Source of the DNA: Haloarcula regularis
GTDB taxonomy: Archaea > Halobacteriota > Halobacteria > Halobacteriales > Haloarculaceae
Reading direction: 5' to 3'
Length of the DNA: 64,000 nt
Assembly: GCF_029338315.1 (NCBI RefSeq)
Contig: NZ_CP119794.1
Span: 558,001 to 622,000 of the forward strand
The notes below the pieces were generated by a model. The model did not search any database and was not told the DNA's origin. It was given only the letters and a program-made list of their open reading frames with translations. The position numbers were made by a program, and so were the translations under genes. This document shows positions 19,625 to 28,427 of the stretch, in pieces (the first letter of the stretch is position 1; each line of letters starts with the position of its first letter).

Positions 19625-20311
19625 CTACTCGTCGACCAGCGTCAGGTAGTGGCCGTCGGGGTCCCGTATCCGGACACCCTCCTCGACGGCCGTCACCGCG
19701 GGCGCCTCGTCGGTGACGGCCCGGGCGGTCGACGCCGGGTCCTCTGCGACCACGCCGAAGTCGACGTGGACGCCCCCGCGGGCGTCGGCGATCCCCAGTC
19801 GCGGTGCCCACAGTTCCAAGTCGAGGTCGCCGGTGGTGCACCTGACCCGCCCGGACTCCCGATCGTCGTCCACCACGTCGAAGCCCAGCGCGGTGTAGAA
19901 CTCGACGGCGGCCGGGAGATCCTCCACCTCGAGGACGAGTTCGAACAGCCCGGAGACGCCACGGCCCTCGTGGGCGCGCTCGCCGAGTTCCACGCAGTTG
20001 CCCTCTGGATCGTAGAAGTACAGCGAACGGTCGCCGCCGAACGTCTCCTCGACCAGGTCGAACTGCGCGTCGAGGCGCTCGTACCAGTCGTCGTACTCGC
20101 TGTCGGGTATCGTCAGCGCGTAGTGAGTGTGCAGGCCGCCACGGGGGACCACTCCCGGGGCACGCAACCGGAGGTCGGTGTCGCCGGCCGCGAGGACGGC
20201 TTCGGACTCGGACTCCTCGACGACGTCGAGTTCGAGGAAGGCGTCGTAGAACGCCGCCGCGCGGTCGGCGTACTTCACCTCGAGGGTCAGCCAGGCCGGG
20301 GCAGAGAGCAT
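19625..20311 (-). CDS. Two-domain VOC-family (glyoxalase/ring-cleavage dioxygenase-like) protein
   Basis: The 228 residues contain two vicinal-oxygen-chelate modules: the first begins LTLEVKYADRAAAFYDAFLE and has YFYDPEGNCVELGE; the second begins LFELVLEVEDLPAAVEFYTA and ends IRDPDGHYLTLVDE. The PDGHYLTL/PEGNCVEL pattern carries the metal-ligand Glu in only the first module, so one metal site may be degenerate. Likely a lyase, isomerase or dioxygenase; substrate unknown. Start at 20311 is the only ATG near the beginning of domain one. Confidence 0.8.
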   Translation of the reverse strand: MLSAPAWLTLEVKYADRAAAFYDAFLELDVVEESESEAVLAAGDTDLRLRAPGVVPRGGLHTHYALTIPDSEYDDWYERLDAQFDLVEETFGGDRSLYFYDPEGNCVELGERAHEGRGVSGLFELVLEVEDLPAAVEFYTALGFDVVDDDRESGRVRCTTGDLDLELWAPRLGIADARGGVHVDFGVVAEDPASTARAVTDEAPAVTAVEEGVRIRDPDGHYLTLVDE

Positions 20312-20399
20312 GGCGGACGTACGCCGCCCAGCCCCAAAGGTCCCGGTACCTAACCCAGTGGCGGACCCATTTATCTGCCCGAAGGCCGTACGCTCTCAC

Positions 20400-21079
20400 A
20401 TGTCACTCAAGCAGAGCGGTCCGGCGACAGACTGGACGGCGGTCGACCGCTGGGACCGCGGCGTCAGCTGGATTGCGTACCCGGACGAACCGATGCAGCG
20501 CGCGAGCCACGTGCTCTCGACGGACGCGGGCGTGTTCGTGGTCGACCCGGTGGACGCGGAGGGCATCGACGACCTGTTCGCCGAGTTCGGCGACGTCGTC
20601 GGCGTCGTCCTCCTGCTGGACCGCCACAAGCGCGACTGCGCCGCCGTCGCCACCCGGCACGGCGTCCCCGTCTACGTCCCCGACTGGATGAGCGGCGTCG
20701 AGGACGACCTCGCGGCCCCGTCGAGCGCGTCCACCGCCAGCTCCCGGATACGGACTACGGCGTCCACAAGGTCATCAAGAACCCGCTCTGGCAGGAGGCG
20801 GCTCTCTACGGGGACGACGACGATACACTGGTCGTCGCGGAGGCCGTCGGCACGGCGGACTTCTTCCTCGTGGGGTCGGAGCGCCTGGGCGTCCACCCGG
20901 CACTCCGCCTGACGCCGCCGACGAAGCTCGGACGGCTGGCCCCCGAGCGGATTCTGGTCGGCCACGGGCACGGCGTGATGGACGACGCGGCGGCGGCACT
21001 GACGGACGCACTCAAGGGCTCTCGGACCCGGGCGCCGGGCCTGTTCGCGAAGACGGTCAAGTCGCTGGTCATGGGGTGA
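20400..21079 (+). CDS. MBL-like fold protein with degenerate metal site, frameshifted
   Basis: The frame from ATG 20400 reads DRGVSWIAYPDEPMQRASHV then VFVVDPVDAEGIDDLFAEFG, the opening of a metallo-beta-lactamase fold. Where HxHxDH is expected it has LLLDRHKRDC, a degenerate motif. The second half (VHRQLPDTDYGVHKVIKNPL … FFLVGSERLGVH … ILVGHGHGVMDDA) is in another frame; one base is missing around 20716-20721. Repaired length is about 226 residues. Related haloarchaeal proteins lacking full metal ligands exist, so catalysis is doubtful. Confidence 0.65.
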
Positions 21080-21123
21080 GGGGGCGCCGACGGGACTTTA
21101 CGCTCACCGCGCTAACGTAGGGT

Positions 21124-21534
21124 GTGGTCTACATCACCCGCGGCCTCGTCGACACTCTGTTGCGCCTGGCAGGCGAGGCGGAACCGTCCGACGTGACCAT
21201 CTCGCTTTCCGTGACCCCCGCCGGCGAGTTGCCGGAGACGGGGCTGCCCGACGAGGCGCCGGTGTTCACCGACTTCTACCTCCCGTCGGCCGGAGGGTCG
21301 GTCAACGCCGTCTTCGGGATGGACCTTGGGATGCCTGCCGGCCAGACTCAGGGGCGCTTTGTCTCGCACCCGAAGGGCGACCTGAGCATCAGCGAGGCCG
21401 ACGACCTCCACGAGGTGGTCTTCGTCGGGATACCGCCGTGGGGCCACGACTCGTTCGCGGCGTTCGACCGGTCGGGCCGGAAGCAGGACGTCAGGATTCT
21501 GGACGTCGAACCGCCCGAGGAGTACCTGGCCTGA
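21124..21534 (+). CDS. Possible degenerate MPN/JAB-fold protein
   Basis: A 136-residue protein started by GTG (GTGGTCTACATC). The segment FVSHPKGDLSISEADDL resembles the JAMM signature HxHPxxxxxPSxxD with the first His missing; IPPWGHDSFAAFDRSGR resembles the strand after the motif in haloarchaeal Rpn11-like proteins. If this is right it is a non-catalytic MPN protein. It converges on a CopG gene with one base between. The assignment rests on motif resemblance only. Confidence 0.45.
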   Translation: MVYITRGLVDTLLRLAGEAEPSDVTISLSVTPAGELPETGLPDEAPVFTDFYLPSAGGSVNAVFGMDLGMPAGQTQGRFVSHPKGDLSISEADDLHEVVFVGIPPWGHDSFAAFDRSGRKQDVRILDVEPPEEYLA

Positions 21535-21535
21535 C

Positions 21536-21745
21536 CTACTCCAGGTAGCCCAGGTCGCGTAGCTGGTCGGTGATGTCCTGGAACTCCGCCTCGGTGAGCT
21601 CGCCCTCTCGCTGGTGCTGGACGACGATGCTCCGGAGCAGGAAGCGAACGAGGTCCGACGTGCTGGAGAAGCTGGTCCCCTCGATGGTCTCCTCGACGCG
21701 GTCGGCGAGGTCTTTCGGGATAGAGACCGTGGTGTAATCGGCCAT
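21536..21745 (-). CDS. Ribbon-helix-helix (CopG-type) DNA-binding protein
   Basis: 69 residues. The N-terminal strand DYTTVSIPKDLADRVEETI, then FSSTSDLVRFLLRSIV, is a textbook RHH_1 fold that dimerises and binds DNA with the N-terminal strand. The tail (GELTEAEFQDITDQLRDLGY) is an acidic helix. No toxin gene is adjacent, so it is more likely a stand-alone regulator than an antitoxin. Confidence 0.8.
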   Translation of the reverse strand: MADYTTVSIPKDLADRVEETIEGTSFSSTSDLVRFLLRSIVVQHQREGELTEAEFQDITDQLRDLGYLE

Positions 21746-21784
21746 AGCGTATCCTACGATGCCGACGGGAAAGGAGTTGTCCTC

Positions 21785-21946
21785 TCAGGCCTGGTCGGCC
21801 TCGGTGTCGAACTGTCCCATGACGGCGGCGCTGGTCGGCGAGAACATCATGGGTGCGCGGTCGCTGCGCGAGCGAGTCTCGGGGAAGGAAGCGGAGTCGG
21901 TCGTGAACGCGTCGTCGTCGGTCGGGGTCGTGATCTGTGTGGTCAT
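21785..21946 (-). CDS. 53-residue small protein, function unknown
   Basis: Starts MTTQITTPTDDDAFTTDSAS and ends QFDTEADQA, with a conserved-looking SDRAPMMFSPTSAAVMGQ core. Nearly every third codon position from 21946 onward is G or C, whereas the in-frame extension up to an ATG at 22066 has mixed third positions, so 21946 is the better start. It is preceded by an AT-rich region with an inverted repeat (22070-22092). I cannot name a family with confidence. Confidence 0.5.
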   Translation of the reverse strand: MTTQITTPTDDDAFTTDSASFPETRSRSDRAPMMFSPTSAAVMGQFDTEADQA

Positions 21947-22069
21947 CCTGGGGGTCGATAGTGTCGTGTTGGTTCGGTCGATCGGGCTTTGGTCGAGTCG
22001 CTGTGGCGTGCCGGCGGGCGAATTGCTTTGGGTACAAGCATGACGTACTACTCCGTTACGAGCCATCGG

Positions 22070-22092
22070 TAATAAACGTTAATGATTTATTA
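22070..22092. promoter_or_regulatory. AT-rich inverted repeat upstream of the 53-residue gene
   Basis: TAATAAA, 9 bases, TTTATTA: a perfect 7-bp inverted repeat in otherwise GC-rich DNA. It sits about 125-145 bases before the ATG at 21946 and just beyond the 3' end of the M24 peptidase gene. It may contain the TATA box (ATAATAAAT on the minus strand) and an operator. Confidence 0.4.
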
Positions 22093-22145
22093 TCCACTAT
22101 TCTGCGGTGTGGTATCTACCCACACACCCTCTCGGGCGGATTCCC

Positions 22146-23319
22146 TCAGACGACCAGCCGCTTCTCGTAGTCGGTCAGGTTCTCGTACCCGTCCTCGGTG
22201 ACCACCAGGATGTCCTCGATACGGACCCCGCCCACGTCGGGGTCGTACAGCCCCGGTTCCACGGTCACGACGTGACCCGGCCGCAGTTCCCCGCCGTCGG
22301 GCGAGAGACGCGGGAGCTCGTGGACGTCGAGGCCGACGCCGTGGCCGGTGCTGTGGATGAACCCCGTCTCGGTCCGCTCGTCGCTCCGGAGGGTCGGCAG
22401 GCCGGCCTCCTCGTAGACGTCACAGACGGCGTCGTGGACGGCCTCGCCGGTCACGCCCGCCTCGAGGACGTCGTAAGCAGCGTCCATGGCCCGCTCGGTC
22501 AGGTCGTACCACTCGGCGATGGTCTCGCTGGGCTCGCCTTTCACGAACGTCCGGGTCATGTCGGCGTGGTACTTCGTTGCCTTGTCCCGGGAAGATGTCG
22601 ACGATGATGGCCTCGTCGGCCGAGAGCGGGCCGCTCCCGCGGTCGTGAGGGTCCGCCGCGTCGGTTCCGCAGGCGACGATGGTCTCGTCGAGCGAACACC
22701 CTGCCTGCAGGAGCGTGACCTCGATCTCGGTCTTGACGCGCTCGCTCGTCAGCACCTCCCCGTCGGCCTCGAGCGTGTCGTCGTCCCGGACCGATGCCGA
22801 GCGCAGGAGGTCCTCGGCGGCGGCCATCGCCGCCTCGTTGGCCCGCTGTGCGGTCCGGACGTGTTCGACCTCCGGGTCGGTCTTCGTGGCCCGAATCTGG
22901 GTGACGATGCCGTCCGTGTCGGGGGTCACCTCGATGCCACGGTCGCGGAGGCCGTCGGCCGTCTTCAGGGGGAACCGCGGCGGGACCGCGACGTGTTCGA
23001 CGTCGTACGAGCGCAGGAAATCGGCCAGGACGTAGGCGACCGCCGTCTCGGCGCCGTGTGCCTCGATGTGGTCTGCGTGGTCGAAGTCGACGTAGCGCTG
23101 GACGGTGTCGGCCCGCGACTCCCGCTTGGCGCGGCCGAACTCGAGGCTGCGCGGGAAGAGGAGGTGCGTCTCGCCGTCGTACAGCGTCATGAACGGGTCG
23201 GGCGCGTCGAACCCCGAGAGGTACAGCTGGTCGGACAGCGTCGAGTCCGCGTCGACGAAGTAGCCGTCCGCACCGATGTCGTCGAGATACGTGTCGAGGC
23301 GCGAGAGGTCGGGGTCCAT
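22146..23319 (-). CDS. M24 family (Xaa-Pro-type) aminopeptidase, frameshifted
   Basis: Pita-bread metallopeptidase of about 390 residues after repair. The creatinase-like N domain opens MDPDLSRLDTYLDDIGADGY. Metal ligands are seen as ADEAIIVDIFP and HADMTRTF (Asp pair), STGHGVGLDVHE (His), VTVEPGLY and VRIEDILVV (Glu pair). The frame changes in CCCGGG at 22586-22591, between the two Asp ligands; one extra base (or two missing) explains it. I chose 23319 over 23346 because MDPDLSRLD is the natural opening. Likely removes N-terminal residues before proline, by family. Confidence 0.85.
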
Positions 23320-23369
23320 ACTGTGGCTACCGACGGCGAGGGGCATAGGCGTGGCGACACGGGACCCGC

Positions 23370-24623
23370 TCAGTCGTCGCTCTCGACCTGGCAGGTGAAC
23401 TGCGTCCCGCGGTTGTCCGCCACGTAGCGGTAGACCCTGGTACCGGCGCGGGCGACGGGTGCGAGCCCCATCAGCCAGACCAGCGGGAAGAACACCCGGA
23501 ACTGCCGGAGCAGTTCACGGAAGGCGTCGTAGCCCGCGTAGGCCGTCGTCCCGTCGAACGCGTACATCGCGCTCTGGAAGTCGACGTCGCCGCGCTGGCG
23601 GTAGGCGTCGGGCGCCTCCGCCTGCGGGATGAACCGGACCGTGTCGGTGACATCGAGTATCCTGAACAGGTACAGGCTCCGCATGCAGAAGTAACACTGC
23701 CCGTCGAAGACCACGTCGAGGGCCCGGTCGCTGACGACGCGCTCGTAGATGCGGTCCCACGCCAGGAACGTCAGCAAGAGCGGGTAGGTGTCGACGAAGA
23801 TGCCAAGCAGGAGCAACACGCCCGTCTGGAACCCCAGCAGGCCGATGATAAAGGGCGTGACCGTGACGCCGAGCAGCACCGCGACGAGCAGTCCCATCTC
23901 GACGACGAGCGTCCCGATGGACCCGGCGGTTATCAACGCCGGGTACTCCACCAGCGCCGGGCCGAGGGGAACGTGCCACTGGTAGAAGGCGTCGCGGACC
24001 ACGATGATGCGCGAGAGCGTGACCGGTCCGAAGTAGCCGGCGTGGAACCCGCCGAACGGCCCGTTCGGGAACAGTTTGTTGAACCCGGACCCGAAGTAGA
24101 TCATCGCGATGACGAGCAGCGACCACTTCAACGCTGGCAGCTGGTAGGAGTCTCGCCCGGAGACGATGAAAGACCGCAGCGAGTCCACCGACCAGTCTCT
24201 CGTCCGGCGCAGGCCGTCGACGGAGAGCGCGTGCGTCTCCGAGAAGAGACTGTAGAACAACAGGAAGTAGACCCCGAGGAACAGCGCCTGGGACTCGCCG
24301 GAGTTGTTCTGTATCTCCCTGACGGTCCCGAAGTGCGCCAGAATCAGGGCACTGACGCCGCCTGTAAAGCGGATGCGATAGCCCACGGCAAAGAGGACAA
24401 GCAGGGCGATGAGCATCCACTTCTCGACGGTCATGAACAGGCCCGGCGCCACCGGTGGGACCGCCCACGTGAACTCCGGCGTCAGGTAGAACGGCACCTC
24501 GAAGAACTCGTTCCAGTCGTACATCGCCGTCTTCCAGACGAGCCACACGGTGAGTATCGTCCGCCCGACCGCGAGGTTGACCGGTGACGAGCGCGCCTCG
24601 TCGGCGAAGTAGTTAACGAACAT
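23370..24623 (-). CDS. HTTM-domain membrane protein fused to a DCC thiol-oxidoreductase-like domain
   Basis: 417 residues. About 1-290 is a polytopic HTTM region, the membrane domain shared with vitamin-K-dependent gamma-carboxylase (NLAVGRTILTVWLVWKTAMY, KWSLLVIAMIYFGSGFNKLF, LLVAVLLGVTVTPFIIGLL). From about residue 300 is a DCC (DUF393) domain opening VVFDGQCYFCMRSLYLFR, the DGxCxxC redox-type motif. It overlaps the end of the upstream partner gene by 11 bases, so the pair forms an operon. The reaction is unknown; the fusion suggests a membrane enzyme with a thioredoxin-like partner domain. Confidence 0.8.
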   Translation of the reverse strand: MFVNYFADEARSSPVNLAVGRTILTVWLVWKTAMYDWNEFFEVPFYLTPEFTWAVPPVAPGLFMTVEKWMLIALLVLFAVGYRIRFTGGVSALILAHFGTVREIQNNSGESQALFLGVYFLLFYSLFSETHALSVDGLRRTRDWSVDSLRSFIVSGRDSYQLPALKWSLLVIAMIYFGSGFNKLFPNGPFGGFHAGYFGPVTLSRIIVVRDAFYQWHVPLGPALVEYPALITAGSIGTLVVEMGLLVAVLLGVTVTPFIIGLLGFQTGVLLLLGIFVDTYPLLLTFLAWDRIYERVVSDRALDVVFDGQCYFCMRSLYLFRILDVTDTVRFIPQAEAPDAYRQRGDVDFQSAMYAFDGTTAYAGYDAFRELLRQFRVFFPLVWLMGLAPVARAGTRVYRYVADNRGTQFTCQVESDD

Positions 24624-25329
24624 CGCGTGCCTCCAGTTCGGCCGCGGCTCCTGGCTCGCCCTCGTCGTAGTACTCGAAGACGACCGCCTCGGACTGGGAG
24701 ACGACTTCGGACCCGTCGGCGGACGACTCGATCTCGACGCGGTAGAGTCGGAGGCCGACGAACTCGCCGTACTGGCTGAGTTCGGCCGGCGTCCAGGTAG
24801 TCACGTGGCCGTGGGCCGGGAAGTTCGTGGCGTGGCGAAGCTTGACGCCACCGTCGGACCAGACGAGGGAGTTCCGGCCGCCGCCCGCCTCGAGCTCGCC
24901 GCGGTACTCCCGGGCGCTCTGCAGGAGGAACCGCGCCACCACCCGGTTCTCCTCCTCGGAGTACTCGGTCAGCATCTGGTGGTGGAGACGGGACATCCGG
25001 ATCCCCTCGAACTCGAGCGTCGACTTCGCGTCGAACCGCAGTTCCTGGCCGTTCTCGTCGACGACGCGGAACTCGTACTCGACGCGCTCCTGGTCCCACG
25101 TGTTCGAGAACTTGTGGTAGGTGGTGAGCGGCGGCACCGTGAGGGGGACGAGGCTGACCTGGCAGAGCAGGAAGACGACGACGAACCCGACGGCGAACGT
25201 TCGCCTGACTTCCGGGTGCCGGTTGAACAGGAGCGCGAGGCCGGCGACGGCGAAGAATCCGAAGAATACCAGTGGAAGCACGAGACCGGCGTAAGCCCGG
25301 AGTACCTCGATGAGAGACTGGAGTAGCAT
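24613..25329 (-). CDS. Membrane-anchored partner of the HTTM-DCC protein
   Basis: 238 residues with two N-terminal membrane segments (LVLPLVFFGFFAVAGLALLF and FAVGFVVVFLLCQVSLVPL), then about 150 residues of soluble, probably extracytoplasmic beta-rich domain (FSNTWDQERVEYEFRVVDEN … RLYRVEIESSADGSEVV). It is immediately upstream of and overlapping the HTTM-DCC gene. I do not recognise the soluble domain. A joint role with the HTTM protein follows from the coupling. Confidence 0.65.
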   Translation of the reverse strand: MLLQSLIEVLRAYAGLVLPLVFFGFFAVAGLALLFNRHPEVRRTFAVGFVVVFLLCQVSLVPLTVPPLTTYHKFSNTWDQERVEYEFRVVDENGQELRFDAKSTLEFEGIRMSRLHHQMLTEYSEEENRVVARFLLQSAREYRGELEAGGGRNSLVWSDGGVKLRHATNFPAHGHVTTWTPAELSQYGEFVGLRLYRVEIESSADGSEVVSQSEAVVFEYYDEGEPGAAAELEARDVR

Positions 25330-25514
25330 GATTCTATCGGCCGCCCGCCTCCTCGAGGTGCGAATCTGACATGGTGGTAATACGTGATGCAGTCGCCCAC
25401 ACCGCAACTAAGTATTCCCCGCTTACCCGGTTCGAAGCGGCCTTCGGGGCCTGTCGTCGCTACGTCGGCTTCCGGGAGCGGTATCCTCTTGGCAGCAGGT
25501 CACCACGGGCGGAT

Positions 25515-26805
25515 ATGGACGTCACAATCGCGACCTCGACGGTCTCCGGGGTGGCACAGGCTCCGCCATCCAAGAGCTACACGCACCGTGCGATTCTCGC
25601 TGCCGGGTACGCCGAGTCGGCCCAGGTCCACGACCCGCTGGTGAGCGCCGACACGCGAGCCACGATGCGGGCCGTCGAGGCCTACGGCGGCAGCGTCGAC
25701 CGCTCGGCCGACGAGTCGACGCTCGACGTCGAGGGCTTCCACGGCCGCCCCGAGACGCCCGACGACGTCATCGACTGTGCCAACAGCGGGACGACGACGC
25801 GACTCGTCACGGCCACCGCCGCGCTCCAGGACGGCCTGACGGTGCTCACCGGTGACGACTCGCTCCGTTCTCGGCCACAGGGAGCGTTGCTCGACGCGAT
25901 CGAGCAACTCGGCGGGCGGGCAGAGAGCACGCGCGGGAACGGACAGGCACCGCTCGTGGTCGGCGGCGGCATCGGCGGCGGGTCCGTCGCCATCCCCGGC
26001 GACGTCTCCTCGCAGTACATCACGGCGCTGCTGATGGCCGGGGCGGTCACCGACGAGGGTATCGACGTCGACCTGACGACCGAGCTCAAGTCCTCGCCCT
26101 ACGTCGACATCACGCTCGAGGTACTGGGCGTTCGGCGTCGATGCCGAGCAGACGGACGCGGGGTACTCGGTCGCGGGCGGCCAGACCTACGACCCGGCGG
26201 GCGGCGAGTACCACGTCCCCGGTGACTTCTCGTCCATCAGTTACCTACTGGCGATGGGCGCACTGGCCGCAGACGACGGTCTCCGGATCACGTCGGCGTT
26301 CCCGAGCGCCCAGGGTGACATCGCCATCGTCGACGTGCTAGAGCGGATGGGCGCCGACCTCGAGTGGGACCGCGAGGCGGGCGAACTCACCGTCCGGAAG
26401 TCGGCGCTTTCGGGCGTCGAGGTGGGCGTCGAGGACACGCCGGACCTGCTCCCGACCATCGCGACGCTCGGGGCCGCCGCAGATGGCGTCACCCGCATCA
26501 CCGACGCCGAACACGTCCGGTACAAGGAGACAGACCGCGTCAGCGCGATGGCCGATGCGCTCACCGCGATGGGCGCCGTCGTCGAAGAACACGAGGACTC
26601 GCTGGTCGTTTACGGCGAGGACAGCGACCTGACCGGCGCGACGGTGGACGGCCGCGCGGACCACCGCATCATCATGTCGCTGGCCGTCGCCGGACTGGTG
26701 GCCGACGGCGAGACGACGGTCACCGGCGCCGAGCACGTGGACGTCTCCTTCCCGGGCTTCTTCGACGTGCTCGCTGACCTCGGGGCGACCGTGACGCGGG
26801 CCTGA
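25515..26805 (+). CDS. aroA: 3-phosphoshikimate 1-carboxyvinyltransferase (EPSP synthase), frameshifted
   Basis: Transfers enolpyruvyl from PEP to shikimate-3-phosphate. Motifs: [15 protein letters not shown] (shikimate-3-phosphate), [12 protein letters not shown] (PEP), [10 protein letters not shown], and in the second half [15 protein letters not shown] (KExDR). The frame changes at the G run 26126-26128 (GTACTGGGCG); removing one base gives about 429 residues. The start at 25515 precedes [12 protein letters not shown]; the upstream in-frame ATG at 25371 is not supported. The enzyme is required for aromatic amino acids, so a sequence error is likely. Confidence 0.93.
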
Positions 26806-26846
26806 TCCCCGGGTAGAGCGGCCCCGTCCAGTCCCGATTCGTCGCG

Positions 26847-27137
26847 TCAGTCGTCGAGTAGAGTGACTTCGAGGTCACCGTCTTCGCCGAAGTAGACTTC
26901 CGTCCCCGCGTAGGTAAAACAGATATTGAGGTGGGTGGCTGCCTCCGGGCTGACGAGTTGGTTGAGGGCCTCCGGGTCCACGGCGTCGTACAATGCAGGG
27001 AGGTCTACGGGGTCGGTGTCTGTCAGTACGGCGACGGTCTGCACCACCCGGTCACTGGGTTTCGCGTCTCCGTCTGAGTCGAACGAATCTCGAACCGACG
27101 TGCCCGGGGCCTCGGGAGTGTCGCTTTTCTCTCGCAT
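26847..27137 (-). CDS. HalOD1-domain protein
   Basis: 96 residues. After a polar N terminus, RVVQTVAVLTDTDPVDLPAL … LYDAVDPEALNQLV … FTYAGTEVYFGEDGDLEV matches the HalOD1 output-domain pattern of haloarchaea: a small helical part, then a two-strand FxYxGxxVxVxxxGxVxV end. Such proteins are thought to act in signalling; the mechanism is unknown. It follows an HTH gene by three bases on the same strand, so the two are probably co-transcribed. Confidence 0.8.
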   Translation of the reverse strand: MREKSDTPEAPGTSVRDSFDSDGDAKPSDRVVQTVAVLTDTDPVDLPALYDAVDPEALNQLVSPEAATHLNICFTYAGTEVYFGEDGDLEVTLLDD

Positions 27138-27140
27138 CCC

Positions 27141-27494
27141 TCAATCGTCTGCTCGTTGCTGGGGAGCCGCAGTCTGGGGAGGTACCAGCTGGGGCGTGAC
27201 CGTTCCGATGGGGAGCCGGTACGCCAAGGCGTTCAGCGACACGGTCCGCTCGGTCGGTTCCCAATCGACGAGGCCCGCGCTCGCGAGCGTCGGGAGCGCC
27301 GTGTGGTGGAGGTAGGCCGAGACGGCTTCGTCCGTGCCACCGTCAGTCGCCTCGTCTGCCGTCAGTTCCGTCGCCAGTTCTTCCACCGCCAGTTCCCCGT
27401 TCCTCTCGAACAGTGTCCGGAGGACCGTCCGGCGCTCTTCGCTGGCGAGTGCGCGGAATATCAGGTCCCAGTCTGCCTTCTCAGTCTGAATCAT
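27141..27494 (-). CDS. Winged-helix transcriptional regulator (haloarchaeal DUF7344-like)
   Basis: 117 residues. DLIFRALASEERRTVLRTLF is the usual opening of ArsR-like winged helices in haloarchaea, followed by ELAVEELATELTADEATD and a recognition-helix/wing region (VSAYLHHTALPTLASAGLVDW). The tail TPQLVPPQTAAPQQ is low complexity. No metal ligands are seen. Probably co-transcribed with the HalOD1 gene. Confidence 0.75.
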   Translation of the reverse strand: MIQTEKADWDLIFRALASEERRTVLRTLFERNGELAVEELATELTADEATDGGTDEAVSAYLHHTALPTLASAGLVDWEPTERTVSLNALAYRLPIGTVTPQLVPPQTAAPQQRADD

Positions 27495-27638
27495 TCAGGT
27501 GCTTCTTAGCAAGAGACTAGCAATAGTGTGCTCCTTGTTATTTCAGGACTTTTATGTAGCGGGTAAGCCCCGATTTCTCAGGCCAGTTGCCGACAGCGGC
27601 CTGTTATCCCCGGTAGTAAGGCGTTCTTTCGGTCCCCG

Positions 27639-28307
27639 TCACCGCTCGCTCAGGTCGGTCGCCGACTGCTCCAGAAGGACTTTGCGCAACACCTTGTTCG
27701 CACCGCGCCGGACGTTCTCGGAGGCCGTCTGTTCGGTGATGCCCAGATCCTCGCCGATCTCACCGAGTGTGGTCCCGCGTGGCACCTCGAAGTAACCGTT
27801 CTCTACCGCGAGCATCAGGGCCTTTCGCTGTGAGTCCGTCAGGCCAAACGAGTAGCCGCCCTTCTGTTCGTCGGTGAGCGTGTAGACCCGCTCTAAGTTG
27901 AACGAGATGTCGTGTTCGGTACAGTAGTTGTGGAAGTCCGCCAACCCCGAGTGGTCGTCGAAGCGCAGTCGGAAGCTCCACCGGTCGTTCCCGCTCGCCT
28001 CCAGAATCGTGGCGTTGACCTGGGCCATCCCGTAGACCAGGCTCTCGACGTCCTCGTTCCACTGCACCCGGTAGAGTCCCTCCCCGTCGACGTAATCCAG
28101 CGCCGTCAGCGACTTGATGCTGTCGTCGGCCCGGACGTGTTTCTCGAAGTCGTCCAGATCGACTCCGGAGACCCAGACGTACGGCATGACCTGTCTCGAC
28201 GCCGGCACGACGCGCTCCATCTCGACGTGTGTCCCCGCGTCCATCGAGAGCACCTGGCCGAGGATGAATTCGCTGGAGTCGATGGTGAACTTCGCGATTA
28301 CAGACAT
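27639..28307 (-). CDS. Bacterio-opsin-activator (HTH-10) family regulator
   Basis: 222 residues. The N-terminal ~150 form the sensory BAT domain (MSVIAKFTIDSSEFILGQVL … GGYSFGLTDSQRKALMLAVE at its junction). The C-terminal HTH-10 domain reads PRGTTLGEIGEDLGITEQTA then NVRRGANKVLRKVL. Start at 28307 is preferred to 28388 because MSVIAKFTIDSSEF is the usual family opening. The promoter faces away from aroC, so the two may share the intergenic region. Confidence 0.85.
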   Translation of the reverse strand: MSVIAKFTIDSSEFILGQVLSMDAGTHVEMERVVPASRQVMPYVWVSGVDLDDFEKHVRADDSIKSLTALDYVDGEGLYRVQWNEDVESLVYGMAQVNATILEASGNDRWSFRLRFDDHSGLADFHNYCTEHDISFNLERVYTLTDEQKGGYSFGLTDSQRKALMLAVENGYFEVPRGTTLGEIGEDLGITEQTASENVRRGANKVLRKVLLEQSATDLSER

Positions 28308-28427
28308 CTGATCTGACTCTACTTGCTCCGGAAATATGATAAACCCATGCATCGGCACGGGAGACCGGGTGATCGGTGGTCCCGTCATCTACAAGGTTCA
28401 AATGCCCCCGTCCCTCACACCGGTATA

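Noticed and set aside
21536..21745. CopG protein as antitoxin of a toxin-antitoxin pair
   Set aside because: No small toxin-like gene follows or precedes it on the same strand.
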